Assembly (NCBI GenBank): GCA_034509925.1
Contig: CM067531.1
Coordinates: 4,868,001-4,932,000, forward strand
Length of the DNA: 64,000 nucleotides
Direction of reading: 5' to 3'
Source: Hirudinaria manillensis
Lineage: Eukaryota > Annelida > Clitellata > Hirudinida > Hirudinidae
The notes beneath the pieces were generated by a model that saw only the letters and a list, made by a program, of their open reading frames with translations, had not been told where the DNA came from and ran no database searches. Shown in pieces: positions 38,901 through 53,800 of the stretch. Every line of letters starts with the position of its first letter. Positions within the stretch are counted from its first letter, which is position 1. The position numbers and the translations under genes were made by a program.

Positions 38901-41778
38901 ATCCTCCTGACCCTATTGGACAACTCAAATTCTATTTTTCCCGTCTCCAACCTGACGGCATTGTTGGTAGGAGTCGTGGCAGTGATTTGCAGACTCTAGA
39001 TGCAAAAACAAGAGATGTTTAGAAATGCATTTTAGCTATTAACAATAATTATGCACAATAATTATTTGTAAAAAGAGAATTATTAAGCCATTTAGGAAAT
39101 ATTAAAACCTTAAGCCTGAACAGGAACGAATAGAGCAAGGGTTTCCTTCTTTCCGTGGGAGCGGACAAAGCGTCCGACCAGAGGAACACCGGCCGATCGG
39201 ACCCGGAGACCTTCTGCACGACCTCGTTGACCTCCTGTTAATTCGAAAGCAGACGACGTGACCGAAATTCCGACCGTCGTTTTCAGGGGCACGTAAGACT
39301 CACTTTCATGAAAACTTTTTGAACAAAGACGAGATGATTGAGTAGATCCGTCGTGAGGACGTGTTCGAAGGCTCCGACCTCCGCCACGGCCTTCAAGTAG
39401 TCGCCCTCCCTCAAAACCATTCCGTCCGGGAAAGCGTTCCGACCGCTGGGCTCCTCGGACGTCTGTCTCTGAAGCAAGTATTCTGCCTGAACGTGGATCG
39501 GGGGAAGTGCTATGCTGGCAGACGTGGGAATATTGGAAGGTACGTTCACCTGGAATCATTCAAACGGAGGCAGGAAATTATAATTTCAAACTTATAAAGA
39601 TGAAATAATTAAAATAAAATTGAAAATCGAAGAGAGTAACCATGCCATTTTTTTAAAGTACAAAAAGGAACATAAAAATATAAATTTAATAACAAAGTTG
39701 AAAATCCATTTGCACACACATATAAATAATATGTATATAAATAATATATATAAATAATATATATATAAATGAGAACTTATGAAAAGTAAAGTGGTGAATT
39801 AGCATGCATCATTTTAACTTATGTTTTACACCGTGAATGTCTCGTCAAATAATGAGTTTCAAAAGTGACTCGTGAAATAAGAATCATTTAAAAATTATAT
39901 TATATGGAAAGTGGTTTTCAAGCATTTCTAAAGATAACTGAACATAAATGATACTCAGAAACTTTAACCAATTAATTGTTTTCCATAATAACCAAATATT
40001 TTGATATTTTAATTTCTCATCGGAAGTACTTCTTAATGGAAATTGATGGAAACAAACAAATAAAATGTTTGCATTTCAAGAATAAAATAAAGTTTTACAG
40101 GTTATTTGAGATTCCACTTTGTAAATATTTCTTAAAAATTGTTTTTTGAGAAATAAAATAGAATTTACAAAATAAAGACCACGAACGCAGCAGGACGACC
40201 TTCTCGTATTCTCGGCAAAGAACCAAAGAACGCGCATCTAACGCGACTAAGACGAGCCGACAAAAGATAAACTCACGCATTTATTTCCAACTATTTGCTT
40301 CCACAAATAGCTTTGCATTCCCAAAGCCTGATGAACATACGTTCGTTAAGAAAGAAAACAAAACATGAAAACTACTTTCGATGTTTGAAATGAAAAATGC
40401 TTTCAAAATGTGGAACGATTAGAACTTGTTGTAATTGAAACTCACTTTTGAACTGAAACTCAAGTTGTGTTTGAGCAGGTGGATTGTGAACTTTGACTTG
40501 GTTCCTGCAACTCCAATGCTTGTCACTTCTCCTATCTGATTATCGAGAGTGGTTATTTCAGAATGTGGATCATAAATGAATGTGACAATAGCTTAAATTG
40601 AAACATTACTTGTAATACTTGGGTTTTTTTTATTATTTTATATATATAATAAAAACCAAAAACAGCAATAAGATAAGGTAATAGCAAACGATAATAACAA
40701 GAAAAAATAGATAGATAAATAAATAAATAAAAATATAACTTTCTTTCCCTATAGGTAATTTTAAAAATGAAACTAATCCAACCTGGTACTGAGATTTGAG
40801 AGAAGGTAACAATGAAGCCCCAATAATAAGACCTTTAACTCTGGCCCTGAAATGGATGACTATCGGCTTGGACCTGACTTTGGGTGCTTTTGGAACGGCG
40901 CTAGGGTCCACGGGAGTCTCGTAAGAACCCGATTGTTCGGCAAAGAGGCCGGAGGTGGTGATGTTCGAAAAGATTCCTGGCATGGCAGTGGAAGAGTAGG
41001 ACTGATGGGGCATGTTAGAGTAAGTGGAATAGTTGGATCCCTGACGCGAGGAGGAAAGCGGAGTATCCAGAGCATCCAGCGACCTACAAATGTCAGGCTA
41101 GTGAAAATCCATTCTTAAATGTCTTGCTTATTAAACGATCATAAATGATAAACAACACAATAAAATAACTTTCAGCACAACGCACTTGTTTTTAGCAGGG
41201 ATCTTGATAAATTCTTGTAGGGTGCTGGAAAGTCTTTTAGTACTATGCACGACCATCGTGTGAAGGGCCACCGGGTGCTGAGGTATGTTTATTGCGATGA
41301 GACCGACGGAAAGGAGGCAGACGCTGTTCTCAGACGATTTCTTGAGGAACGACGAAAATATTCCGTTGGATCTCGAGATTTTCACTTGCACGACTATCTG
41401 CTGCAGAGGCTGGAATCCTTCCAGAAGCGTGACGGTCGTCAGGTCGACCGAAAGAGACACGGACGACTCGGTGGACTTTTTCTTTGCGATTCCCTTGATT
41501 TTTTCTCCGTGAGTGAAGCTGGCCTGGCAACTTTGGAGTTCTGCATGGAGTTTGAGGCCACTCAGGACAGCCGAAATGTTGATCGCTTTTATGTGAACCG
41601 TTCCAAAAACGATGAGAGGAATCCTTTCTCTGACGACGATGTTCTGAGTAAAGAAACTCGACTGCATGGGTTTCGGTCTCAGGTTCGGGAACCTTTTCTT
41701 CTTTGCTTTTGAAATCAGGTTCTTGTCATCCTCCTCGATTACTGACAGTTGCGACCTAATTGAAATTCAATTATCAAC

Positions 41779-41855
<77 letters not shown>

Positions 41856-44800
41856 TTAATAATAATAATCTTAGATCAGACTTCTCACCTGCTGAATGTC
41901 TGCATGACGTCTGGCATGCTGTTGTAGAGGTTGAGGAGGTGGTACAAATTCTTCCAACACTTCGGGGTGGTCGCCTTGATTTCGTCGACGATCGTCTTCT
42001 GCTGCACCGTCGGCGATGCGGAATCCATCGTTTCTATGACGACCGGTTCTCCGTTGACCTTGAAGAGCTTCAAGGGAGACGGAATTCCCGCCTCCGAGAC
42101 GTCTTTCCCGCTCCAAGGACTTTCGAGTTTCTTTTCCAATTCCTGCAACTCGTCGACGCTCAAAGGCCGAGCGGCCAGGACGTCCGCCAAGTCGGGTCTC
42201 TTCGCCGAAGGCGTTCCTTTCGATGCCGGTTGTTTGATGCTCGGCGTAGGCGTCGGTTCTCGAGATTTTAATTCTTGCTTCGGAACGACGCCGGGAATCG
42301 CTTCCGACGGACCTTTGAAGGACGGCAAAGTCTTATCCAGATTGGACTTGGTTTGAGCCACGTCTTCTACCATGGTAACGAATTGGTGAACCAGTCGAAG
42401 CAAGGACATGTTGACGTGTTGCGTCACCGACTGACTGGTCACGCTGAAATTAATCTTCGTGGTGGCAGGTTTGGCTTCGATTTGTTCTATGGTGTCCTTA
42501 AATAATTGCACGGTTTTTAAATAAACGGGTTCGCGATCTGCATCCGCTTCGGCCGAATCGCCTACTCTTTCCTTCCTGCCTCCTGCCACGTTCTCCACGT
42601 CCAGCATGTCCTTCATGGACAAAGTTACGGAGAAATGTTTGCATAGAAATGCAGGTCTTGCTCTCAATGACATCCTGACGACTGGTCGTTTTTTGAGAAG
42701 CTTTGCCTTAATGGTGGATTCCGAGTCGACGATTTCGACTCTGATCTCTTTTAGATTGGCTAGCATGGATAATTCTCCTCCGAATTTTTTCATCACGGCA
42801 GACATCTTTACGGCTTCGAAGTGGAGACCCAGAGCTTTGAGAAGCGGCTTGAATAAAACTTGAGCGTCGACCAGTTGAAAGGTCGGACTGGCTAAAACCT
42901 TGTGCATGGCGACGCTACCGTCCTTGCTGGTTTCGCTCGTGGCAGTGTTTTCTCTGGTCACTCCGGGAACTTCTCGCTTTTTATTGATGTCGGTCGGAGC
43001 CATCTGGTCCTTGTTGAGAGGGGCATTCGTGCTGTTGTTGACAAGATATTCTTGTTGCTTGCTCATCCATATTTGAAGGTCTTCCCTCTGTTGAAGTTTT
43101 GACTTGGATGCGGGCAAATATAAAATGCTCGACGGATGCTCAAAGTCGTGAGAACTGCCGAGAAGAGGAACGACGTGATCGCTGCTGTATCCCGAATTCA
43201 GGGTTAAGTTGCTAACGTCATTGGCCACCACCCTCTTCAAGGGACTAGTGAGTTCTTCACGAATCATCAAAATGCAATTATTTATTTAATTTTTTAAAGT
43301 TTAAAACAATTACAAGCCAGTAACCCAATCAAGACCTACCCAAGAATGTGGCCTTTGGAGAACAAAGTTGATGGCTGGCCTCTGCATCTTGATGCTGGGA
43401 ATGATGCTGGAATCTGCTCTCCGAATCCTCCGAGGACCTGACTCGCATTACTGATCCGCCTTCGGCCTTGAGGAGAGAGGTGTTTTCATCAATTACATCC
43501 AAGTTGTCCAAGTTCAATTCAACCTCCTCGGTTTGGCCGGCGTGTCTGGAAACGTTCGGAACGTCTTCGAAGTTCTCCTCGTTTTGAAAAACCGGAACGG
43601 CAAACGTGACCGTGACCTTTTTCTTTGCCTGACCGACGACCAACGAAGCGTGCAATTTATATTAAAACCACTTCTTAAAAATAAAAATAGGTAAAAATAG
43701 AACATCAACCTTGAAGCTATTTTCATCGAACATTGGAAGATACAAAACGTTCTTCCATTGTCTCGTCAAGACCAAGAGTCCATTTCTTATGGTGAGAGGT
43801 TGGGGCACGGCGTCCTCTGCGAGACTCGCTTCTATGGCTTCGGCACCGACTCTGTGAATGTACTTCCGCATGACTGTCAACAACTGACAAGAGGGATCGT
43901 CCTGCAAGAACTTTGACTCCCAGGTCGTCTTGTTGTACTTGCTCTGCAATGTTCAAAATCATTTTTATAAATATGAAATGCATTATTTAACCATTTAAAA
44001 GGATAAACAAATATATTTTCATTTGTCATATTATCAAATCTTAACACACTCTAACATTACTCTTCAAGTTTAAAGCAAAAGCACAGAGCAGCAGAAGTTG
44101 AGAACAAAGCAAAAGCACAAAGGTCAAACCTTGGGCATGAGGTGAATGCCTTGGACTTCCAGAGCATCGGTCATGAGGCAAGCCATCACCGAACACATCC
44201 TCCTGTTGAACTTGTCGTACATGTTCTTGGCACCGTTGGTTATCTTATGGCAGGAGTTAATCCACGCAGTGATTGAAGGAGTTGCAGTGGACAGCAGATT
44301 CCAATCGTGTCTGATAATTAGAATGTTAAATAACATATAACAACAACACTGATGATAATAATAATTACATATTATTATAATACAATTTTTATTATTATAT
44401 AATTATCATTGTTTAATTTAAAAAATTATTTATTAAAAAGAAATGAACAAAATAAATATAATAAACAAATAACAAACAAAAGGAATGATTTCAATGCAGC
44501 AGAGAAATATAAATGGCCAAAATATTAGATTACTTGTTGGAAAGAAATCTTATTTCCTTTGAAGAAGCAGGTGGCGCTGCAAAATTGAACCAAAGGGTTT
44601 TGATTTCAAGTCCAAAGCTCGACGCATCCCCCTTCAAAGTTTCTTTGACGTCCTCGTCCCTGTTCAAAGGTTCATCGAGAAAAGTCGAATCAGTTTTGTC
44701 CTCCGCAGGACCGGTCGAAATGTTGCTCTTGTTGGACTCCGCCGTCCTCCTCGAAGATGCCCGATTGCCGACGTGGGCCTTCTGTTTGTCCGTTTCCATT

Positions 44801-47800
44801 TTGTCCCTGTAACTTCTGGCGAAAGTTCGCGAGGTGCAGAAACACGAAGCGTTCTTCGCGGCTCCGGTTTGCATCGCAAGGTCGTCCGGTTGCAGCTCCG
44901 GGCTCGACAGGGCTTGCCCTTCCACGGGGCTACTGACGACGCATTCTTCGCGAAGATTCTGCTTCGCTTCTTTCTGCGCGAATCCGAACCTACCGCCCGT
45001 GCTGAACGAGATGTTCTCGAAACCGCACTCGAACATCAACAATCCTATCACGCTCTCGACCGAACTGTCGGGAAGTTCCTGATCGCTTTTGATCGATGCA
45101 TCTTGGCTTTTTGAGTGTTGATAACTCTTTTCTGAAGATAAATTAAATAAATTGTTTAGAAAATAAATTAATTCTCAAGTTCTTGACTATTTTCTTCATC
45201 ATTTAACTATTATTATTATATATTTTATTAATTACATATTTTATTAATACTCCACATTGAAATCATCGAATTTCTTACCTCTGTAGACGTTCCACGAATA
45301 TGGCGAAGAATTGAGATCGTAAGGAGTGGGTTCCGTTGCTTTGTTGTCGTTGAAGGAGAAGAAGACCTTCGACGAAGAGGAAGGGATGGCAGTTAGGGTC
45401 AAGGGGTCGGGAGCGTTCGTCAGACTCCTGGACCTGCGGAGTTGGAAGTGCACCCTGGACATGTTCATTTTCACGATGAAGCTCTTCTTTTTCACTTCAG
45501 AAAAGGATTTGCACTTGATTATGGAGCTGTTCGACTGCCCTAACATCTTCTGAAGCCTCGCGTTGTCCTGGTTTTTCTTCTTGCCAACTCCTAATCTGTT
45601 GCCGAGGTTGCTGATCAACAGCGAATGCATGTCTTGAGAGTCAGTTGGCCTTTGTTGAAAATGACAAAATTAATTTAATCTTTACGAAAAAAATCATGTA
45701 AATTCATTTATTTACAAAAAAAATCATGTAAGACAATTAATTATAATATGTGCACTCCAAACATTTGAATGGCCATCATGCTGAGCTTAAATATTCTCTA
45801 AAACTCAAGTTGTTGAGCCATGATTTACCAAGATCAAACATGAACAACACCAAAATAATGCAAGAAAATATACATAAAAAATACGTAAAAAATAAATCAG
45901 ACAATCAAAGAGACGACCAACAAGGATTTTTTATTCTTCGGGGCGACCGAATTTGACATGAGGAGAGTCGACGTTGACTTGATTTCAGCCCTGCTCAGCA
46001 TCTGCATTGTAATCGAATCAATGCACATGATGAAGACGGACACGGACGTGGATTCTCGCATCTTCTCGAGGTTGTGAGAATGCGGTTTGTCTTCGACGAT
46101 GCAAGCTTGCAACATGCTGATGTTGACCTAAGGTGTCAAAGAGGAGGTCACGATAAGACCGGGATAAAAATGAAATTAATAAATAGGATCTCGTTGTTTA
46201 TTTGGAAACCGTGCTAAAAAAAAAACAACATTCAAAAACCTGTGGTAGTTCAATGAGGACGTGAAATTTTTCCAGCTCCAACTTGTCGATGGTGGTGGAG
46301 GTGCTCGACGGATCCGACCAAATGGAAAAGCAAGAGGGCGACGTGGTCTTGTCTCCCTGTTCGTTGACGCTGTTGAGACATTTTATGTTGAGCATGTCTA
46401 CGACGGAGGAAGGGTGCATCTGACTCAGGATGGGAGTGCTTGCCTCTATGTAGCTGGAAGCAAAGTTTATTATTATAGGACGTGCACTCCATTTTTGGGA
46501 AATGTTAAATGCTCACTTATTCAGCGAGTCCAGCATGAGAGGCGACAACATGGCATTGATGGACTCTTTGAATTTGACGACCACGATCCAATCGTTCACC
46601 TGAAATTCGCTCTTCTCGGCTCCTAAAGCAGCTGAATTCCATTGAAATAAAGTTCAAAATATTAATTATCATAAACATAATTTCCATCGAAATCATTAAA
46701 ATTCTGCACACCTTGGTCCTGGGTCGACGTGGATTGACTGCCGAGCAGCCCGAAAAAGTGGCCGGGATCGAACGTCGAGGTCTTCGCTTCTTCCGAATTC
46801 TCGTCGTCCGTTGCCTTGTTGGGCACGACTTTATACAATTTCGTGGTGCTGTCGAAGCCTTTGCTGTAGTAAACAAAGTGCGGAACCATGTTTTCTAAGG
46901 TCTCGCTTTCCTTAGCCAAAGGCGAGCCCTGCAACCTGAGTCCTCTGCCTATGCTCGAAACAGGGGCCACAGCAATCCAATTGAGGCATTGCATTTGGCT
47001 CAAGTAGCACTTGTAGCATTCCATGGTCAGAGACTTTCTTTTTGGTTGGACTTTAGCGACAGGAGATTTTATTTCGAGCGACGTGGGCGGCGGCTTGCGA
47101 AGCTGAGATTTCTGTTTGTCGAAGGTCAACTTGGGGTGGTCCCTGGTCGACCTGGGATGCTCTTTGATCGACCCGGGGTGGTCTCTGATCGGTCTATCGA
47201 CTGCACGAGAAGCTTGACGCGTGAGAGACGAAGTTTCGTCCCACTTGACTTTCGACACGACGTGCGTCAACGGATGGGGGACCGGGTCGGGGGACAAGGA
47301 CACCGCGGACACGAAGGAATCCAAACTTCCTTCGCTTCTTTCTTTATCTTCTATAGACTGAGGTGGAAGTTCATAAATGCTGCCCTTGCTCGATTCTAAT
47401 TTCTGATATATTTATAAATATCATAATTAAATTTAAATTAATTGATCGTCCGAATGATAATTTGAATAAGCCGACCTCCTCTATGGACAAGGATCCATAT
47501 TCGAATGTTGACGTTCCCTTTATCTTCATTTGTGATAATTCTTTCTCAGACTGCCATTTCTGAGCAGGAAGGCTGTTGATGAGACTGAGACGTCGAAGTT
47601 GTTGTGCTTTGTCGACTTCTTGAGTTGAAGTTTTTGAGGCGGTTTTGATGATTATGTTTATCGGGAAGTCTGCAGATAGGAACTCCTCGTTCGTGCCGAC
47701 TTGAAATAGATTCATTCTCGAACTATCGCTGTGTTGAATCAAAATATTTTCGCATGATTTTTTATATATATTTAACATAGGCTCATTAAAACCAAGAACA

Positions 47801-50800
47801 ACCCTGAAAGCTCTAAATCTATAACTGTTGCAGCAAGGAATTTTCTATAAATTATTTTGCACAAATGTATTAATTACAAATATTTCAAAAATCTAAATGT
47901 TAATGGCAGGAGGATAATATCCACATGGATATAATAATACAAAGGTATTAAATTTAATAATAACTATCGCACACCTGGTGGCTCCCTGTTGCAAAGACAC
48001 CAAAGAATCGGCCCCATCGTGGACTTTAAATCGTTTCATGCTTTCTTGCATCGCAAGGCTTCCACTGGAAATGAGTCCGGTTTTGGAACTGAGGGAATCG
48101 CGACTCGTCCGAGATCTTAGCGAGCGATCCAAGGTGGCCGTACTTTCCGTGCGACCGGATTTAACCGGTTCCGAACGAGACGCTTCTTGGATTATTTCCG
48201 GTTCGCTTTCCTTCATGAATTCTGCGGCTGCTTCTTGTTCGACGTGAATTATTTTGGAACGGTTTTTGAAAATCTCGTCGAAGTACTTGGCCGCTTCGAG
48301 GACCGGTTGATAGAAAATGAGTTGATGATTCCGTAAGATGCTCTGACCGAAACCGAAGGCTTCTTCCTGGTTGTCGGACTGCGATTGGCAAATGTGCGTG
48401 ATGGCCACGTTGAGGTTGTTTGAAAAATCGTCAGAGGAAGGATAAAAAAATGTTGGACCATTTCTGTTGTTTCCAAAGAATTTACATCCACCAACACAAC
48501 CACATCTGTCTGCATTCCACAGAAAGTTCAGTCTCTGAAATTTGTGGTCGTGGTATCTGAGGAACTCTTGCTGAGCATACAAATGTTGCATGCTGCTCAA
48601 AGTTTTACTGAGGTCCACGTTGAGAGGACCGAAGTTGAAACCTCCCGATTCTATCCACAGGCTGGCTGCCGGGTCGTCTTTGAGAGGCGACTTGTTTCCT
48701 GCACTCGACAAAACGTAATGCTTGAGACTGACCGTTGGCAGTAGAATGGTTACACCCATCATGGTCTTTTGATTGAACAGGTTGCAATTGGACAGCCTCA
48801 CCGGATAAATCTAAATATACAAGTAAATTATGTAAGGTAATAACGTGGATTTTCTTTTAACCATCCCAGAAAAACCAAGGCAACCTGGAGGCAGAGGGCA
48901 GTGCCCGATTCGACAAGATAGAAGTCCAAGCAGTCGACGGACAACCTCAGAAATTCGTACTTGAGATCGGGAACCGTCGGACAAGGTTGCAACGTACTGC
49001 CACTGGACCTCGTACACAGATTCTGAGGTACCATGTGCTGGCACAACGGATAAACATTTGGACACACGAGTTCATTCTCTTTGTCTTCAAACATGCATAC
49101 AAAGGTTTGGAGAAATTCCACAACACTTTGCAACTGCAGAAAAAAAAAATTTAAAAAAAAAGTTATTTTATGAAAAATCATGAAGAAGAATGTCTTAAGA
49201 GCTCACTTGAATTGAAGTCATTCTACCCACGAGATCGCCAACAGTTATTTCGATGAGCCAAGCATATTCTAACGTTTCTGATGACAATGGCAGTCCCTGA
49301 TGAGAAAACATGGCATGACCTCTGATTTGAAGGGCAGACAAAGTCAAATGTCCATTTTCTAGGTGACTCTGATGGTCTGGTCTCTGGAGAAACAAGAGAA
49401 AAAAATAGTAAAATTTCAATTTGATTGTTAATCGCAACTTGTGTAGCACAAAGCAAACCTTCAGCCTGTCTTTACAGACTAACAAAATTGGAGAAAAGAA
49501 GACTTGAAGTTTCGTTTCATGGAATCTCTTATCCATTTCAAACACCATCCTCTCCATGTAAATGCTTGGACATGGTTCTCCATCTTTGGAACAATTCTAA
49601 AAAATAAAAGAGAAATTGATTTATAATGGAAATATTTATAAAAAAAAAGTATTATGAATTAAATACGACCTTTACGAGGTGACCTTGGATGTCGTGCAAC
49701 GTGAGGTGAAGAAGCAAATTAAATGGACGACACGTTCGAGGATCGACAGAAGCGGAAGAAGTTGAAACTTCCGTCGCGGAAGTGGATTGTGGCGTACCGA
49801 TGTTCTTCTCAAAATCTGAGAATTTCTGATAGTCTCCAAAATAATTCTCCTGGAAAATTAATTTAAGTTGATGCATAAATCTTGAAATTAAGAAAAAAAA
49901 TTCAGGCTTTCATTAAAATTAATTATTTCTGGAAACATTTGTGACATAAATTCAGAGTAAAAATTTAGAATTTAAATTTTCACTTCTTCCATACCTAATA
50001 CTTAAAGCTCCAGCCAGAAAATGGTGAGTAAATAGAATGAACATGGAAGATATTTTCAAATAACAAGATCACCTTTAGATGCAAGAAGTTCCTCACGAGA
50101 GAGCCGTACAGGTGAGCGACCGACGGCCCGACTTCGATCTCGAGAGAGATGACGTCAGGTTCCATGTCGTTGAGTTCGACGTCTCCGTCGTCGTCGGGAA
50201 AGAACTTTGACGACGGGGAACCTTTGCTCTTCTTTTTCTGAGGAAGCTGCGACCTCAAAGGTCTCAATGGAATCAATTTGAAGGGAACCAGCACGGCTTC
50301 CTCCGAGTCCACGTCTTCCGGCGTCAAGAACGGTGATTCTTTGGTCAGCAGAGGAATGGGGTGGTAGGTGTAAACCAAACTCACTGCAACGATCGGCGAT
50401 GAAACCACTTCTACCCATCCGTCTCTGTCGGAATATATCCGATTTGATATTTTCAAAATTTAATCATATAATTCCAAGTAGTAGAATCGTTTCTGCTTAC
50501 GCTTTCTTGCAAACTCTGTACCATTTTTTTTCATTTGTCATTCTCTCTCGTCCTTCGATTTCACCATCTCTGGTCAACACTTTTAAATTTTCCGACAGCC
50601 CGATGAGCACGTGGCGGTTGGTGTTTGTTTCGGGGAGGTACAGGAGGGCTTCGGCAGACTCTCCCTTTAAAAGATTTTTTGCTTTTAAAAGACGAAATTC
50701 ATGTAAATACTCGATTGTTACCCTGATGAATAATTTAACGTCGACTGTATTTGGCAAGAAATCTGTGAAAGGAATCATCACCGACAGGTCAAAAGTGTCC

Positions 50801-53800
50801 CCTGAGACTGCAATGTGACCTTGAATGAAGGAAGAAGAAAGTGAAAGAAAACAAAGAACCATGAATGATAGATGCGATTATTATGCCAATTAAAGACTAA
50901 TTAATTACTGTTCTCTGCCGATGTTCCAAAGCAATCGATCCAATTCCATTGGTTCGTCAAAGTTATGATTTCAAACTCTTTGAGTAGCAGATTGACTTTG
51001 ACCGTGTACGGCACAAAGGAATATATATCCGGACGAGCCTTGCTCGACCAATCCTCAGACAATTCTGCAGTTTAATTAATTTTAAACTACAATTGAGAAA
51101 TTTTGAATAAATACCAATCATAAAATTATTATATATTATAAAATAATTATTTTATAATGTGTGAGAGATGTCTCATAGAACTGCCATATTAGTGCATATT
51201 ATCATATTAACAGACAATTGGCACGATAATTATTTTGTACCCATTTTAAAAATACGTAAATAAAGATAATCACAAGAGTAATTGTAGGGCACTTGTCCTT
51301 GTATGACATCATAAACATGAGTCTCCCAGACCATTTGCATAAGAAATACACACAGAGAAGTACTTTTGTGTCAGTTGGGCAAATGGCAGGGGTTAGTAAT
51401 ATGATACATAATTAATATAAATTATAGAAAATTATTTTGAACCAATTGTTCTATGTTCAATTTCATCATTAGATCCAATAACATCCAAAGCAGTCCATTT
51501 ACAAGAAATTGCAATTGCAATGTTAAACCTGTGAAAAATGTTTTGTGGTTGTAAATTAAGTATCCAGTTGCCTTGCAAGCAGTGAAATCGTAAGTCAACT
51601 CCTGAAGGTCGTTCCAATTTGACATGTACTTGGCCGATACTGAAAACTGTAACAAACTTTATTACGTCTACGAGCAATTTGTAGTGTGCTTTTATCAGTT
51701 ATTACCTACTAAATGTCATAAATGCATATAAGTGTATAAGTAGGAATTTTATTTATTTATTTATTTGATTATTTATTTATTTATTTACTGATGTTGGTGC
51801 AAAAACGTTTGGTCAAAAAAATGTTCTGTATGGATTCTGAACTTCCGAACCAACAGACCTGAAGCGTCTCGCATTCCACGAGAGACCGAAACTTGAGGCT
51901 GGTGCTGGAGTCCACATGGAGGAGTTGACCCGTCATCGTGAAGGTGTAACCAGCCTCTTCCAGGAACATCGGGACTGTGAACTCCAAATAAGAACCTTGC
52001 TTGCAGTTCATATGAATGGCCTGAGTTTCCTGAAGAATTGAAAATGTTTGTTTATTTACTGATAATAGTTAGCTAATATGCAACAACTTATTAATATTCT
52101 TGACCATATTATCATCCCAAACATCATATTAGGAAAAGGAATTAGAGGGTAATTTAAAAAATTGCTGCTCATTATAATTACTTAAACAAAAAAACTAACA
52201 AACCTTTTGCTTGGTAAATAGAAGATCGATTGTGATGTCATTTTGCATGCTCATCTTGAAATCAAAGTTCTTGACTGTCCTCAACTGACCAGGATTAGGA
52301 AGGATGTTGGGTTTCATCGGTTGGAAGTCGGGAGGAAAGAAAAACTTCCACAAGAATTCCCTTAACGTGGAAATGTTTACAAATTGATTGAATGACGGAA
52401 GAAATAAAAGGATCGAACGAACTATTTTTTTAAAACAATGACTAAAAAGTTAATTACATAAAAATTTCAATTATTTCAATTAATGCCATTAATTATTTAG
52501 TTTGCATGTTAAGTTAAGTGATCGATGGTTAAGTGATCAACATCCAAAGTTTCTGCTCATTTTAATTTGGGTTGTTGTTAAGAAATTCATGAGAAATTAA
52601 ATTACATTAAATTATATGGAAATCCTGAAAAAAAAATCTCCAAAAACCAAATAATACTCAGGACATGGAATAAAATATTTCACTGATGTAATGAATCTAT
52701 GGCATACATAATAATCATACAAAATAATATATTATAATTTCTACAAAGTCATAGAAAAACATTATTATTCAATAAAACAATCAAAAATTTCAAGAAGTGG
52801 AAACAGAAGATACTAATGATGTCAATGATATTAATGACCTTAATGATATTAATGATATTAATGATGTTAATGGTATTAATGATATGAAGTGGTTATCTTC
52901 GAATGACCTTTAAACCGACCTCTGCCTCTCGCACCAGGGTCCGTAACTGAAGTCCGTGTTTTTGCCGCACTTGACGTCCATCCCCCAACACGGCCAGGTA
53001 CGGATCGAAACGATGTCCCCGTTCGCCAGGTAAACGCTCTCGGGCTCGTACGGGACCAACCCTGATGCAGCGTCAGAGAAGTTTATTTATTTCATTTATT
53101 TATTTCATTTCATTTGATCGATCGATCGATCGATTACAAGCAAACCTTTGCATAAGAAACAAACCATACCTGGTTCATCCTGGTAATAATAAAACTCCAC
53201 GTCATTGCTTTGCACCACCGCAAATCCCTCGCCCATGCATCGTGGTGGTCTGAAAAAGATTACAATTTTTTATAAAACTTGAAAGTTTTATTCTTGCTGA
53301 CCCAATATCCAGTCTAGGCCAAAATGTGAGCTGATTTCTTATTATGACTGAGGTGATGATGCTGATGATTATGATGACGATGATGATGAAGATGACGGCG
53401 AATATGATGTCAGAACTTACTCATCAGCCTTCCCCGAATACTTGGGACTTGGCACGAGCATGACTTTGAAATTGTCTGTCTTGCACTTAACGACGTGCAT
53501 GAACAAGTCAAAAGGAGTCGATGCGGGCTTCGTCGTATAAACCAAATGCGCTTCTCGAGCACTCAAAACCAAACTCTGAGGCATGAGGTAGTTGCCAAAA
53601 ATTATTCTGCTCTGAAAATCATTTTGTAAAGTCAGAAAACTTCAAAAACTTGTTCTCTTGTCATATCAACATTCGAGTTATTCTTAAAATATAATTCATG
53701 TTTTTAAGTTTTTAAATAGAAAATCATTTCCTTGAGATTAAATATGTCCTTAAATAATTGCTTATTAAAATAAATTAAGGGTAAAAGGCAGAGAATAAGA

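Noticed and set aside
39110-39559. 149-codon minus-strand frame with Arg/Gly-rich sequence
   Set aside because: It is an alternate frame across BLTP1 exons 34-35. The other frames match human BLTP1 almost residue for residue.
41666-42271. 200-codon plus-strand frame with a poly-Asn tract
   Set aside because: It runs antisense to BLTP1 exons 30-31 and through the (TAA)n microsatellite. The minus-strand frames carry clear homology.
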